Assembly (NCBI GenBank): GCA_019055375.1
Contig: JAHQIW010001301.1
Location: 62,001-126,000, forward strand
Reading direction: 5' to 3'
DNA length: 64,000 bases
Source of the DNA: Parelaphostrongylus tenuis
Taxonomy: Eukaryota > Nematoda > Chromadorea > Rhabditida > Metastrongylidae
In this document: positions 53,770 to 64,000 of the stretch, one piece after another
Layout: each line of letters opens with the position of its first letter
Position numbering within the stretch: the stretch's first letter is position 1
Translations under genes and position numbers: made by a program
The notes under the pieces: model-generated
What the model was told of the DNA's origin: nothing
What the model saw: only the letters and a program-made list of their open reading frames with translations
The model's database searches: none

Positions 53770-54840
53770 AAAGTTAGTGTATCACAGTAGTTGCGCTATC
53801 TGAGACCTGAGCGAAAGTGGCCGACACTGTTAAAACCGGCTGGTTTCAAAACCGTAAGTGTCCATAGAGCCGAGAAACGTGTCAAAACGACAGGAGGGAT
53901 TCAAAATCGTGCTCGAGAAAGTTGTACAACCTCGTCGCCTACTTCGAAAAACATTCAGGCTCGGAAAGCTCGGAATCAGGGAATGGATCGTCCGCAACAT
54001 TGTAAAAAATAAACTGAAAATGCGTAGTTGCATGACCGTTCGTGTTTTTTTTTCTACACTAAATGGTGGAAGAAATACGGCTTTCGAATGCTCGCCGAAT
54101 ATTTTGCATAACTGGTGCTCGTTTGTCAAAGGTGTTCTGTACGGATGAGAAGATAATCTCTGCCCAACCACTTCACAAGTTCCAGAATCAACGTAAACTT
54201 TCCAAGAAAAGAAGACTCAGCAGAAGCCTGCAATAGGAAAAGTTATAGCTGCAGTCAGTTTTCGGTCTTCGTAATGGTATGGGCCTCCATCTGAGCCACC
54301 GAAAAGACGCAGTTGATTTTCATCAGCAAAAACGTCAAAATCAACGCTTACAGCTATCAATGGCAAGCTTTGTCTAGAGCACAGGAGTCTTGGATTACTC
54401 GATTTTGACGCCGACGAATTTACGCTTCGTAACTACTAGGACCCTGCTCGTCTAGAACAGTTTCAGGTCTCTGGAGTAAGAACATTTGGCCGACAAACTA
54501 GTCGAATCTTAACCCAATCAATTGCGCGTATAGTTCATACAGGAGGAAAAAGCCTCACAATGCTAATGTGGTTGTGTCCTGAAGAAGTTCATAATTTTTC
54601 TGTTAAAAAATAGAGTTTCGCTGTCTGTAAATGGCTCAGTATTGTAGAACAGACTTCAGCAAAAGAAACAGCTCAATGCTTCTTCTATAGTTCGCAATTT
54701 TGAAGAGAAAAACGAAGGAATTACAAATTTGAAACCTTTATTGAGCATTTCATTGCTACTTTATTTATACTTATCCACATTTCAATCATATTTCTCTCTT
54801 ATTTAAATTATTTTTATACTCTTATTGCACTAGTTTGAAG
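53770..54840 (+). mobile_element. Mariner-family transposon remnant
   Basis: In order on the plus strand: helix-turn-helix region with LLRKTFRLGKLGIREWIVRN and IVKNKLKM; VMVWASI...ATEKTQLIFISKNVK, the segment around the second catalytic block; IWPTN, a stop, SNLNPIN, corresponding to the WPANSPDLNPLD-type third-Asp region; and KPHNANV. The final catalytic Asp is replaced by Asn. The C-terminal end (FIEHFIATLFILIHISIIFL) matches the first 134 bases of the window. Many frameshifts; the TIRs were not delimited. Confidence 0.7.
53858..54148 (+). pseudogene. Mariner transposase DNA-binding half (open 96 codons)
   Basis: Longest intact frame of the element above. RRLLRKTFRLGKLGIREWIV and RNIVKNKLKMR correspond to the helix-turn-helix that binds the terminal repeats, and later ECSPNILHNWCSF leads into the catalytic half. 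It stops at TGA after VKGVLYG, where a DEK motif would be expected. Confidence 0.6.
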
Positions 54841-55013
54841 ACTTTATAATAGTGATTGAAAAGCAGAAAACAATGAATGGTTTGTCAAACGGCGCTGCTC
54901 ATCGCTGCACTCCTGCCTCATCGATAGCGCTCAATTTTCACTTGATGCACACATTTTTGAGAAAGTTGTGTGTTATTTCTATTGCATATGCTAGGTGAAT
55001 TCACGATTTTTTT

Positions 55014-55564
55014 TTACTAGAGCAATAAACACTAAATCCAGTGATAAAAAGCGACTAAAATTGCATAACTTTTACATTGTTGAAGTGCGAATTTTCTTCC
55101 GAACATTTTGGCATACTACCTACCCTTGCCTGCTTTGAGATAAAGCTGTCTTGAGAACAATTTTGCTGGCTACTCATGGTCTAATGGCGCGTAGGAGAAA
55201 ATGCTACTGAAGCTGTGCGCAAGAGTATTGGAGCCTAAGGAAGTGATTCCGTTGCATGAGAGACGTCTGAAAGGAGTTGTCGAAGTTCAAAGCTGGAGAC
55301 AAAGGCCTGAGGGATCAGTAACGCTCGAACCGTTCACAGAAAGACCCCGTAAATTTTCGCACCGCTCACCCATTTTCTCCTCTACTCATCAATCACGCAT
55401 GAGGAGAGCGAATTTGTTCTCACGACAGCTCCATCTTGAAGAATGTCTGGGCAAGTTGTGGGCCGAAATAATCGCAAGGAAATACGAAATTAAACTATGC
55501 AGAAATAATGTAATCTGAATATCTTCTGGTTAATAAATTTGGTGTTTATTGCTCTAGTGCCATG
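55014..55564 (+). mobile_element. Mariner-derived MITE F3
   Basis: Ends AGAGCAATAAAC (left) and TTTATTGCTCTAGTG (right) are inverted. Inner TIR parts GCGAATTTTCTTCCGAACAT and the reverse of GGGCCGAAATAATCGCAAGG pair less well. The interior retains a transposase N-terminal remnant (WRVGENATEAV, with CRSSKLETKA). Same family as 35.39 and 38.10 kb. Confidence 0.65.
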
Positions 55565-58144
55565 AGTTATGGAGGGACCCACAAATTTACAGAGATGCTT
55601 TCATGATAATTTAACATCTTGACAATGAAATTTTCTAAGAATCGAATTTATGCTTTACAAGAAAAAAGTTTGCTGTAAAGTAGAAAGATGAACTGCCAAT
55701 GCAATGGTAGAATGTAATATGGAAATCTATTCTACACAGCAGGCTCAGCATTAGAATCAACGTTTTTTTCAGGCGATCGATTGACACAATCAACTTCAGC
55801 AAAATAGGAATAAATGTTCAATAACATCTGGACTCAGGTTTCTTTTGGCAAAGATATGCTTTTCTTCTTCAAAAAGTAAGGTTCTGGGATACATTGGCGC
55901 TGATTTAATTGAAAATAATCTGCAGAAGACTTCTCAATTATAATCCATTATTTATTAGGGTAGCGTTTCCTCATAAATTCATTCAATTCGAATTCATAAC
56001 AATGCACGCCCAAATCTTCGTAGCCGTCGAAGGGGGTGTCTAGCTGGGTTCAAGATGATCCTCACCGTCCCCTGAGGCTTGAGGGAGCTATGGTGTTATT
56101 CGCCTTTATATTGTTAGGAAATCATCATGTGATACCGATCTATAGCACGAGGTAAAGTGAAGCTGCCTGACAAGAAAGGGATTAACTTGAAAAAGTCAAG
56201 GAAGCCTCATGCTTAAGATGTTCAGCCAGCGAAGGCATAACCCATTCCACCGCCTCTCGACTGCTACTGTTTTAGTGAGCGGCTCCTCCTTATCTTGGTG
56301 ACAAAACAATTGAGTGCTTTATGGAGGTTCAACTAATTCTAAAAATTTTGACACAGTAAAGTGATATTAATCACTTGCAAAACATAAAGTTTGTGTTCTA
56401 TTGGAAAAACTGCAGTGAAATGTTGCATATTTGTGACAGTGGGTTATGTGGAAAGCTTTTTCACTAGTATGATCAGAAAAGGAAGTCGAAACGTCTGTAC
56501 TGAAGCTGTAACTTCGTCTTGAAAACCATTCTGGAAGCAAAGCTCAATTATCTTCTCGGCTTGCAACAACAGCCAAGAGACTGTACCAGCTGAGGTACAC
56601 GACTGTTTGAGGTCTTTCTCGTTGTACAAAACTTTTCTCTTAAACGTCGGTAACCATTCGAGAGCTTAAATATCTGCAATTTCAAAGATATGTCTGATTT
56701 TTGAAAAGACTTTTTATAATGTTATAACAGCGGAAATAATATAATGTTCCACACTCAATTTGCTTGCTTGCTCGATGGGGCTTCGATATGGCTCTTCACT
56801 GAAGTTTCACAAGTCGTTACAAAGCCCAAATTCTTGGATTCTGACAACTTGATTACTTTCTCAAAAACTTGCGAGAAAGCGCTGTGAGAACGAAGAAAGA
56901 AACACATTTCACGTCTGAAATTTTGCCCCGCCTTTTGGATGTCGGAAGTGTTTTGTCTTTAATTATGTATGAATTTGGCACAGAATTGTAAAGGGTATTT
57001 TTTCGTTAAATAGGAAATGTTATAATACGAATATGCTTTTCACCAAAGGTTTTTTCATATGAGAAGCAGCTACTTCTTTTGAAATTTTTCATTTCTCAAA
57101 AATATTACCTCATCCTTGTTGAGAAATAAAGGAACTCTAAGCCCCTGTTATGCATTTTAGTCGCCTATCTTGCGCGAGTCTAGCTTGAAAGCACATCTAC
57201 TAGAATTGAAAATTCTTGATGGAAGTCTATGCGGTGGTAATTTTAATACGTAGCTCGAGTAAGTGTTCGAAGAGCGAGCATTCGTCATTGTGTATGATAC
57301 GGTACTACTCTGTCCGCACACAAACTCGAGAGAAAAACGTATTCCTCGTTGTTTTCAGACATTTTATTTGTTATTCGATAGCTTAAATTTTGAGGATCTA
57401 AAAGGTATATTTTACTTTTTGGAAGGTTTTTATATTATGCTGTGAACGATGAAAAGAAAATGTTTTTAACACTCAAGTGTATTGCGATTAGCACAGCTTT
57501 TCCTCAAAATATTCACAAATTATTCAATAGCACAAATTTTGGCAAATTTCACATTGTTTCTAATCTCGAAAAAACTCTTTGTTGGGCCGCAACATTGAAT
57601 TTATGATTGATTTTCACATGTGGCGTGTATGCCTTATACCTGTATGTGGGCACATATTGCAACATTGACATCAAGATGTCGCCGTCCAATATTCAGTCGG
57701 TTGCTCAACTCAAGGTTTTCAATCGCTTATTTGCCTTCTGAAAAAAAAGTTTTTCTGCGATCTGCAGCAGCAAAAATACACCGTGTTACACATCTAAGTA
57801 TTTTTTGCTAGACAGGACTCTTCTCATAGGCTTTACACCGATTCGATAGCGCAAATTCTAACAGTTTAGAGAATATAGTTAGTTTTTGCGAAAGACTTTT
57901 TAGTGCGTCGTTACAGCTAAGAGAATATTGTGTTTTACACTTGGCGCGCAGAGCGCACCACGTGCAAAAGGCGTTGCGTGATCGACGTGACGTCGAGTGT
58001 GAAACCCAATAATCTTTTAACTGTAACAACTCAATAAAGCGTCCTTCTCAAAAACCAAGATCGTCATTGATTTCGTTGAGATTCGTGCTAACGAATGGTT
58101 ATTGAAAGTCTGAGTGAAAACCTCTGTATAGCGATAAATGGTCG
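55565..58144. other. No supportable gene; family-E repeats
   Basis: Family-E copies near 56.60-56.78 and 57.58-58.10 kb (TAACCATTCGAGAGCTTAAA, AGTGTGAAACCCAATAATCT). Small frames at 56444, 57263, 57620 and 57808 are unremarkable. Confidence 0.4.
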
Positions 58145-58188
58145 AGTGATAGAGAATATTTTACCTGACCTTTACAGTTTAACATAAA
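58145..58188. repeat. Left direct repeat flanking RTE leader copy
   Basis: GAGTGATAGAGAATATTT followed by CTTTACAGTTTAACATAAA. It matches 58669-58708 imperfectly, with a few mismatches and a 4-nt indel. Confidence 0.5.
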
Positions 58189-58189
58189 C

Positions 58190-58668
58190 CACAGATCTCC
58201 GTCTGAGGAATCCCACCCAGATAGTCGGGAGAGCACGTGGTGCGTCCCCAAGTGGTGGATAGGGGAGCAAACGAAAACAAAAGCGACCGTATGGTTACAA
58301 GAGACGCAGATGGATTGCAGGGACGAGCTCCCTGCTTCTTGCAGCGCCGACTTGACAAAACTCTTTTGTCCGGGTCAAGTCGGCCACGAGCCTGCAATCA
58401 AGCGGCTGGAAAGTACATATAAGGAGGTTAGGAGTCGCCTCTAACAAATAGGCTTTTCCTGGTCTTCCGAGAGAGACTGGCAAGCTGCTCCTGAGAATCC
58501 ATCTCTCACGTTCAGAGCCTAGAAAGCTATACGTTGGGTATGAAAATGCTAGAAACAGCAATAAATGTAGGCCTCATTCCCCTTACCCCGAGAGAGGCCC
58601 TAGTGCGGCAGCGCTAGGTAGACGAGTCGAAGAAGATGCTAAAATCTGCCTAGATGCAAGATGACTGA
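58190..58668 (+). mobile_element. RTE 5'-leader-only copy
   Basis: Plus-strand copy of the 5' leader of the copy 3 lineage. Shared landmarks are GTGGTGCGTCCCCAAGTGGT, GATAGGGGAGCAAACG, the conserved hairpin (58346-58384), CAATCAAGCGGCTGG, AAGCTATACGTTGGGTAT and GGCCTCATTCCCCTTACCCC. It stops just before the position of the ORF start. No endonuclease, RT or 3' tail is present. Similar direct repeats sit on both sides, suggesting it may have inserted as a unit. Confidence 0.8.
58346..58384. promoter_or_regulatory. Conserved RTE leader hairpin, second instance
   Basis: Arms GCCGACTTGAC / GTCAAGTCGGC around a 17-nt loop; same stem as 24048-24088. Confidence 0.55.
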
Positions 58669-58708
58669 GTGTGAGAGAAAATCTTGTCTTTACAGTTTGA
58701 TATAAATA
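58669..58708. repeat. Right direct repeat flanking RTE leader copy
   Basis: GAGTGTGAGAGAAAATCTTG followed by CTTTACAGTTTGATATAAAT. See 58145-58188. Confidence 0.5.
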
Positions 58709-59899
58709 TCATTTGAAAACAAAACAAACTATTCAGGCTCTCGATATTCAAACTGTCGAATAATTATTTTAACCTGAGAAAGGACTAAAAAATTCCTCTT
58801 TTCTGAATATCGGTGCGGATAGGGGAGAATACAGAGAGCATTTTCTTGGAGACACACATTTCTTAACAATATTTTGCATAATGCAGACGTTCTATGCCTT
58901 TCATTCAAACGTGGTTGTGCCTTCACGCTTAGAATTTTTCCATTATCCATAAGTTCTTAACCTTTTCTCACTTATGTCAATTCTGAATAAATGGAATTAA
59001 ACGAATGATTGATGTAAACTTAGTTATAGTGAGAGTTTTGGGTGAACAGGTATCGAATACGGCATGCATAATCATTTTCGATTATTCAGTAGCTGTCTTT
59101 CAATTTTTATCTGCTATGATGACTTTTTGGTTTTGCATAAAACTGAGACCACAATTTCGGCCTTTACATCATTCGTGAGCTGTCGGTTGATTTTCTTTTC
59201 CACATTAGCTTTTGATTTCGGTTTAATATCTTTTCCGAATTAACAAGTAGGAAGCTCGGCCACGACTCCACCGCCGAAATCCATTGCTTGGTAACGACAT
59301 CTGAAGACCTAAAAGCGCTTTTGCAAGGTTACGTCAGGAAACCAAGTAATATCATAAGAGCGATCAGCAATATATCATTTGGAATATGTGCTGGGGTCTG
59401 CACGACCCAGTGAAGACGGACTATCTAATTATCTAAGTATATAAGGATAAGACTAGGAAAGAGCAATACCAAAGATTTTCCTTGTGATCCGCGTTGTACA
59501 ATGTAATACAATTGACTGAATGACGAATTCAGTATTATTGCATAGTAAACCAGCGTTTTTCTTTACAGAAGACATGCATAACTAGGCAAAAAGCACATGA
59601 GCGAGTAGAGAAAATCTTGTTCTATCAAATAATCTAAAAAACCAAAAAAAAATTTTGCTTAAAGAAAAAAGAATCCTAAATCAAATGAAGAAAATCGCGC
59701 AATTAGCTCCTCGCGCATCGATTTCAGTAGCGGTCCCTTAGGGATTGAAGAATCACTTCCTAACTTGCAAACTACAAATTGTATGGACCTCATCACAGTT
59801 TCCAACTGTTTTCTCTTCTTGCGATTGTCGTCCATGGCAACGTGGCTGGCGTGAGTATCATGCCCTGATCTGTGAAACATCGGCAGCTGCGAGTACAGC
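58709..59899. other. No supportable gene
   Basis: Frames at 58729-58950 and 59659-59880 (minus) have no motif. The second lies at the uncertain 3' edge of the RTE below. Confidence 0.35.
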
Positions 59900-60686
59900 T
59901 GATCAATTCTTCGTACGTGGCGTGCACTCTACAGTCAAATCGCTTATATGTTCTTTGATATCCCCACCATGTAAGCAGCTCATTTGAGTTGTGTCATCGA
60001 TTCAATTTTTTAGGGATCATGGAAACGAGATAGGTTTTGGAGATCTGTGCTGTTCACGCGGGCTGAGTGCTTTGAGTGCTGACTGAATCTTAGAACACAT
60101 CGTTCAAACGCTCTGTGAGTTGGTCGTAGCAGTCTTAGCGAGGTCGGAAAGTCCACGTCTCTGCTGCTTAACAGAGCACCGGAAGGACTGGCGAATTAAA
60201 GAGTTCAACGCAATATTCTGGGCCTGTTATCTCGATGGTAACTTAATTGATGAAGCCAAATGCGGCCAACGTTATTTTGCTTATTCAGTCAAGTTCCTCC
60301 TCCATGGTGTCTCCCATGTTCAGTGAACGCCCAAGGAACATGTAGTCTCCGTACTCGGAGAACTATCCATTTTAACATGTTCTTCATTGCGACATTGGCT
60401 TTCCATAAACTAGATCACTAAATGATTCATGTGGAATCCGACTTCTTTCCTGCCTCCTTGAGCTTGAGTATCATCTCTTCTTCATTAGTGCTTTTCGAGA
60501 ACATGATGTCATCCGCGAGACGAAGGTTAGGTAGGAATTCTCCATCAATGCGTAAGCCCTTTTCTGCTCAATCATACGAACTTATTATCCTTTGCCTTGG
60601 AGAGGTGAACAACTTAGGCGATATCGTGTAGCTCAGTGATATCCCTTTTCTAATAGCTATGGTAGGTGGTCGATGAAAAAGCTGTA

Positions 60687-60944
60687 TTAGGGTAATGCAG
60701 ATCCGAAAGCAGATCGTAATGGTCTCATACATGACGAATCCACTCCTTGATCGACGGACGCTGACATGTTTGTGTTCGTTATGAAGCTATCGGAAGCTTC
60801 TTCATAATCCATAAAAGCGCAAAAGTTAGGAGTAAGGCCAGTTGGTATTTGCGACGGCCTACGATGACCCTCGAACCATATCGTTGTGATCCATACGGCA
60901 AAAATCTCGTCGGAATCCTGCTTTCTCAATTGGTTGCGTTTCAT
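60687..60944 (-). pseudogene. RTE-2 reverse transcriptase, finger/palm segment
   Basis: Open 85-codon frame with NQLRKQDSDEIFAVWITTIW (from a GFRRDFCRMDHI-type region in another frame), FCAFMDYEEASDSFITN and SVDQGVDSSCMR. It corresponds to TFIDLKKAFDSVET...DNQGVPTR of the first lineage. The LADD catalytic box lies further left at about 60502-60520 in another frame. Confidence 0.65.
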
Positions 60945-61756
60945 GCAAGGCTTTTGGTGTACGCGGAGGGATAATTTCTGTACTAACTTTGTAAAGCACG
61001 GTCATCAAGCAGACCGAACGATAATTACAAAGATTAATTCTATATCATACTAACAGACTTTTCTGATCCGATGCCGCTGGGGCACTTCTCAGACTGGATC
61101 TTTTCGTGATACTTCCAACAGTTTCTTCTGCCTGTGCCAAGGTAGGTCCTCTTGCGAACTCTCATGCAGCTAGTAATCAACATTACGAGCCCAATATGTT
61201 GCATTAGAATCAAGCCTCTGTTTTCTTCTATCTTCGAGGAACTCATTCATGGTGGAGGAGATGTGATCGGATGTTGTGCACATTGAGTAATTGAGACTTA
61301 GTAGGTACGACTTTGTTCTAAGACAATTATCTCGTAGCCTTCGGTCAAATCATCCTTTATCTACCAGTCATGATTTCATAGGATTTCGCTTATGATATTT
61401 CCGTCTGAGCAGCTTGACGACCTCTTCTCGGATGGTAGCTGAATACTTTTCCAGCTTACATCTGAATCGTATCTCGCCCAAAGAAGGCAGTGATCGTACC
61501 CATAACAGAATTATGTGACTAAGAATGTGTTAAGGAGGCGCCACTTTCTGTTTGAAGTAAATGGTCGATCTTTTCATGCATCGTGCCGCTCGATGACTCC
61601 ATGTCTAGAGGCGGTGCTTTTTCTTCCGGAAAAGTGAATTTTAGTCGAAAAGACGCTCGGCAAACAAGAGTCTTTTTAGACAATTTCTATTCTCGTTTTT
61701 TTTCTCAATCCAAAATTTCCGACTAATCGACCACAGTAATTTTGTGAAACGACTTG

Positions 61757-61990
61757 TCATTGCGCATAACTTCCTCCAACTGTTGATAAAGCATCCAATT
61801 TGTGATCATCGACTGTATTGGTTGGTGAATACCCGTTGATGAGAGTGATGTTCCTTCCATGATTAAGTTGAACTCGCAAAATGATTAAGCATGAGCGAAG
61901 GATTTCGTGAGAGTCGACGAGATGGAGATGAGCGGGTGAATGACATTGCCTACGCCGCCGACATATCGAGATAAGACCTTTTTTCCGCAA
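61757..61990 (-). pseudogene. RTE-2 endonuclease middle segment
   Basis: Open 77-codon frame containing SAHLHLVDSHEILRSC-like sequence, LIILRVQLNHGRNITLINGY and SPTNTVDDHKLDALST. The INGYSPT block is the conserved core of AP-type endonucleases in RTE elements. A neighbouring frame continues as QLEEVMRNDKSF...TVVD, the region of the GDFNAK motif. Confidence 0.6.
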
Positions 61991-62095
61991 ATCGCGAGTG
62001 TCCCAATATTCAGTTCACCTATGTCGGTCGATCTGGTTTCCATTTCATGTATGGCGATCACTTAAAACAGTATACTGTTTGCTGCTCAAGGAAAT

Positions 62096-63134
62096 GAGTA
62101 AAAATCGGCGTTAGTCGAGAATGTTCCTGCACTATACTTGCAGAGTCAAAAGCGTGTCGCTCACCTATTTAACAGATCTGGTATCAGGGCAGTAAAAATA
62201 AGACTCTGATCAGTCTAAACGTCTTGAACACGCCATTTACAGTACTCGGCCCAACAGCTGTTTTATTTTGCTGCAACTAGCCTTTCTTGTTGCCCTTTTC
62301 GAAGACAGCTAAGTATCATGTCGTTCGTAATCAGAAAGTCATTGCTATACTTCATATACAAAAATTCGTTATAGTATCTAGTCAAAGATTTTGTATAGGC
62401 TGCATCTAAAATGTGTCGAGGGTAATAGAGGTCTATTGGGAATATCACCTGCCTCATTCCTAACTTCTGACGATCATGATAGAAAGATTTCATAGCGCTG
62501 AAACGAGTACAGTCCTAAAAGCACGTCTAGGTCATTGAAGTGATGAAGTAAGAAAGTTGCAATTCAATTTGACCTTCCCAGGCTCCGAACAAAAGAGCAA
62601 CTTCCGAATTGCAGTCAATATTCTTCTGTATTCTGACCAGAGAGCACCATATAGAAATAATCGATGTGTGATCATGGATGGTGTCGACACCGAAAATCCT
62701 GTTTTACGTTTTGATGGTAATGGAAAGTGTGCAAAGAAACCCCAGACTCAAGGACAAAGTACAAGTAGACTTGCGCGGACTATACAAGCCCACATTTGAA
62801 GGCTGACTGTAAAACAATCACATCTGTGTCCATTAAGGGAATGATGAGAAGAAGAACACGATCTCACTCTTGCAAGGTAGATAACGAAAATAACCAATAA
62901 AGTTTTGAAATATGTCACTTTTTCTATGATTTCTTCTACCTTTTGGAAAATATGAGTTGTTGGGACGTATGCACATGCTCATTTTTTGAAAATACTGCAA
63001 AAAATTTTTCCGGCATTATGCCACTTTTGGTAAAAATTAAGTATTCCATCATCTTAATTTCACTATATAATTGTTAACGAAACCCTCCGTGAAGTTGTAG
63101 CAACGAACGAACCACACTAAACGAAATGTTATCC
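62096..63134. other. No supportable gene
   Basis: Frames 62263-62493 (minus) and 62557-62799 (plus) carry no recognisable motif and no good splice signals. Confidence 0.35.
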
Positions 63135-64000
63135 TCTTTTGTATGTTAAGGATGCCAGAACATGTATGGCTTCTCCGTCAAGCAGGCCATGACTGTCTTA
63201 AAATAGTGCTTAATCTGCTCATTCTTCAGATGGTCCGGGAATTGTTTCAAACTAGTCAGTAGCTTGGCACTGAGACAACGATTAGTTTCAACCATTGCTA
63301 CGGCCTTAATGTCTAAAGTGGAGACCTCAATAATAGATCTCCAACCGTTACGCTATTTTAGATATATGGATGACTGCTCTGACGTCTGCTCAGCAAAAAA
63401 AGAAATAGACAAATGTTTTGAGTTGTTGAATAGTCAGTCAGAGCATTTAAGTTCCTCCGGGAGAAACCGAAAAGAAATTTGCTTTCATTTTGAGCGTTCC
63501 AGTCAACCTATCCGAGAACTCCTACAACGCAAGATGGTCCGTGAACAAAGCAACAAAAGCATCTACTCTCATTACCTGTCTTCTCATCTGTCACAGACAG
63601 AACGCGCAATTTCAAAAACATGCTCCGAATAGCTATCAGTGTGTGCACAAGAAAAGAAGAAAAAATTTCTGTACTCGTCGCATAGAATAGTCATCTCTAA
63701 TAGTTGCGATGCAGTAGGAGCTAATCAAGTTAGATTTTAAGCAAACTCGACACCCCCAGACTTAAAGCTTGTAGAGAATAAGGTTCCGTTAATCCCGCCC
63801 TCTGAACTCTAACGAAGTATATGCAGCTACCGAAGGCTGCCTAGAAAGAGCATATTTGGATAAGTTGAAATCAAAAGTCGAAAAACTCCCAAATGCATTA
63901 AGCACCAATAGCCCGTAACCGACTACATGACCGTCTCTACGAAATGAAAGACCTCCAAGGTTGGCCAAACGATACAGACGATGGCTGCATTATATTTGGT
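63135..64000 (+). mobile_element. Penelope-like element (RT to linker), runs off the window
   Basis: In plus-strand order across frames: LNLLILQMVRELFQTS, SKVETSIIDLQPLRYFRYMD and DCSDVCSAKKEIDKCFELLN, then NKSIYSHYLSSHLSQTERAI, then RNRLHDRLYEMKDLQGW...DDGCIIFG at the right edge. The YMDD box and the ELLN / N-K-x-x-x-H-YLS-H blocks fit Penelope-like RTs, and the RNRLHDRL...GC segment is the linker just before the GIY-YIG endonuclease, expected to lie beyond 64000. Several frameshifts and stops; the element is not active as seen. Confidence 0.65.
63264..63632 (+). pseudogene. Penelope-like reverse transcriptase core, 122 codons open
   Basis: The open frame holds ALRQRLVSTIATALMSKVET, SIIDLQPLRYFRYMDDCSDV and CSAKKEIDKCFELLNSQSEH, followed by REQSNKSIYSHYLSSHLSQT and ERAISKTCSE. 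RYMDD is the catalytic palm box with both aspartates intact. Downstream homology continues in another frame. Its assignment to Penelope-like elements rather than another RT group rests on the flanking blocks. Confidence 0.65.

Larger units (their letters stand above)
59900..62095 (-). mobile_element. RTE non-LTR retrotransposon, second lineage, heavily decayed
   Basis: From right to left on the minus strand, across frames: VIAIHEMETRSTDIGELNIG (endonuclease, with Glu), RVQLNHGRNITLINGYSPTN, QLEEVMRNDKSFHKITVVD, NYRSVCLMTVLYK, QPIEKAGFRRDFCRMDH, FMDYEEASDSF...VDQGVDSS, NLRLADDIMFS and MFLGRSLNMGD. All are in RTE order. LADD replaces the FADD of the first lineage, and the sequence differs throughout, so this is a separate family. 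Dozens of stops and frameshifts; both ends are approximate. Confidence 0.8.

Overview
The window is eukaryotic and most likely comes from a strongylid (hookworm-type) nematode. The evidence is a dominant RTE-clade non-LTR family of the nematode type, a mariner resembling those of parasitic nematodes, degenerate BEL/Pao and Penelope-like elements, AT-rich non-coding DNA and short candidate exons bounded by T-rich...AG / GTRAGT splice signals. There are no operons, ribosome binding sites, CRISPR arrays or bacterial genes. The species was not identified, and no complete host gene is visible.

Layout. 0-2.3 kb: mariner 3' remnant, RTE copy 1 (minus strand), a small inverted RTE piece and a family-A repeat. 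2.3-9.7 kb: decayed repeats, an RTE fragment (6.35-6.77 kb), young 5'-truncated RTE copy 2 (6.97-7.77 kb) and a foldback element with two divergent tRNA-like modules (8.12-8.56 kb). 9.7-14.9 kb: tRNA-derived SINE and family-A repeats, plus an Arg/Ser-coding-like remnant. 15.7 kb: a possible Cys-rich exon. 17.5-20.4 kb: a minus-strand BEL/Pao gag-protease remnant split by a 1.2-kb family-A cluster. 20.9-24.3 kb: nearly full-length RTE copy 3 with a 32/33-bp target-site duplication. 24.9-26.1 kb: two mariner remnants in opposite orientations. 26.6-27.8 kb and 51.6-52.3 kb: the best candidates for host exons. 28-45 kb: an AT-rich graveyard of MITEs, SINEs, foldback repeats and another RTE remnant. 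45.2-45.7 kb: a gag-like pseudogene in one preserved frame. 46-56 kb: SINEs, foldbacks, a duplicated ~560-bp block and a mariner. 58.2-58.7 kb: an RTE 5'-leader-only copy. 59.9-62.1 kb: a second, heavily decayed RTE lineage. 63.1-64 kb: a Penelope-like RT running off the window.

How parts relate. Nearly everything recognisable is transposon-derived. RTE copies 1-3 are one lineage at different ages. RTE machinery probably supplied retroposition for the tRNA-headed SINEs (inference), and mariner transposase probably mobilised the long-TIR MITEs (inference). The most unusual structures are the back-to-back tRNA-promoter foldback, the family-A foldback/permuted repeats, and the RTE leader that appears flanked by direct repeats without the rest of the element. 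Boundaries of old repeats are approximate, because they were aligned by eye.
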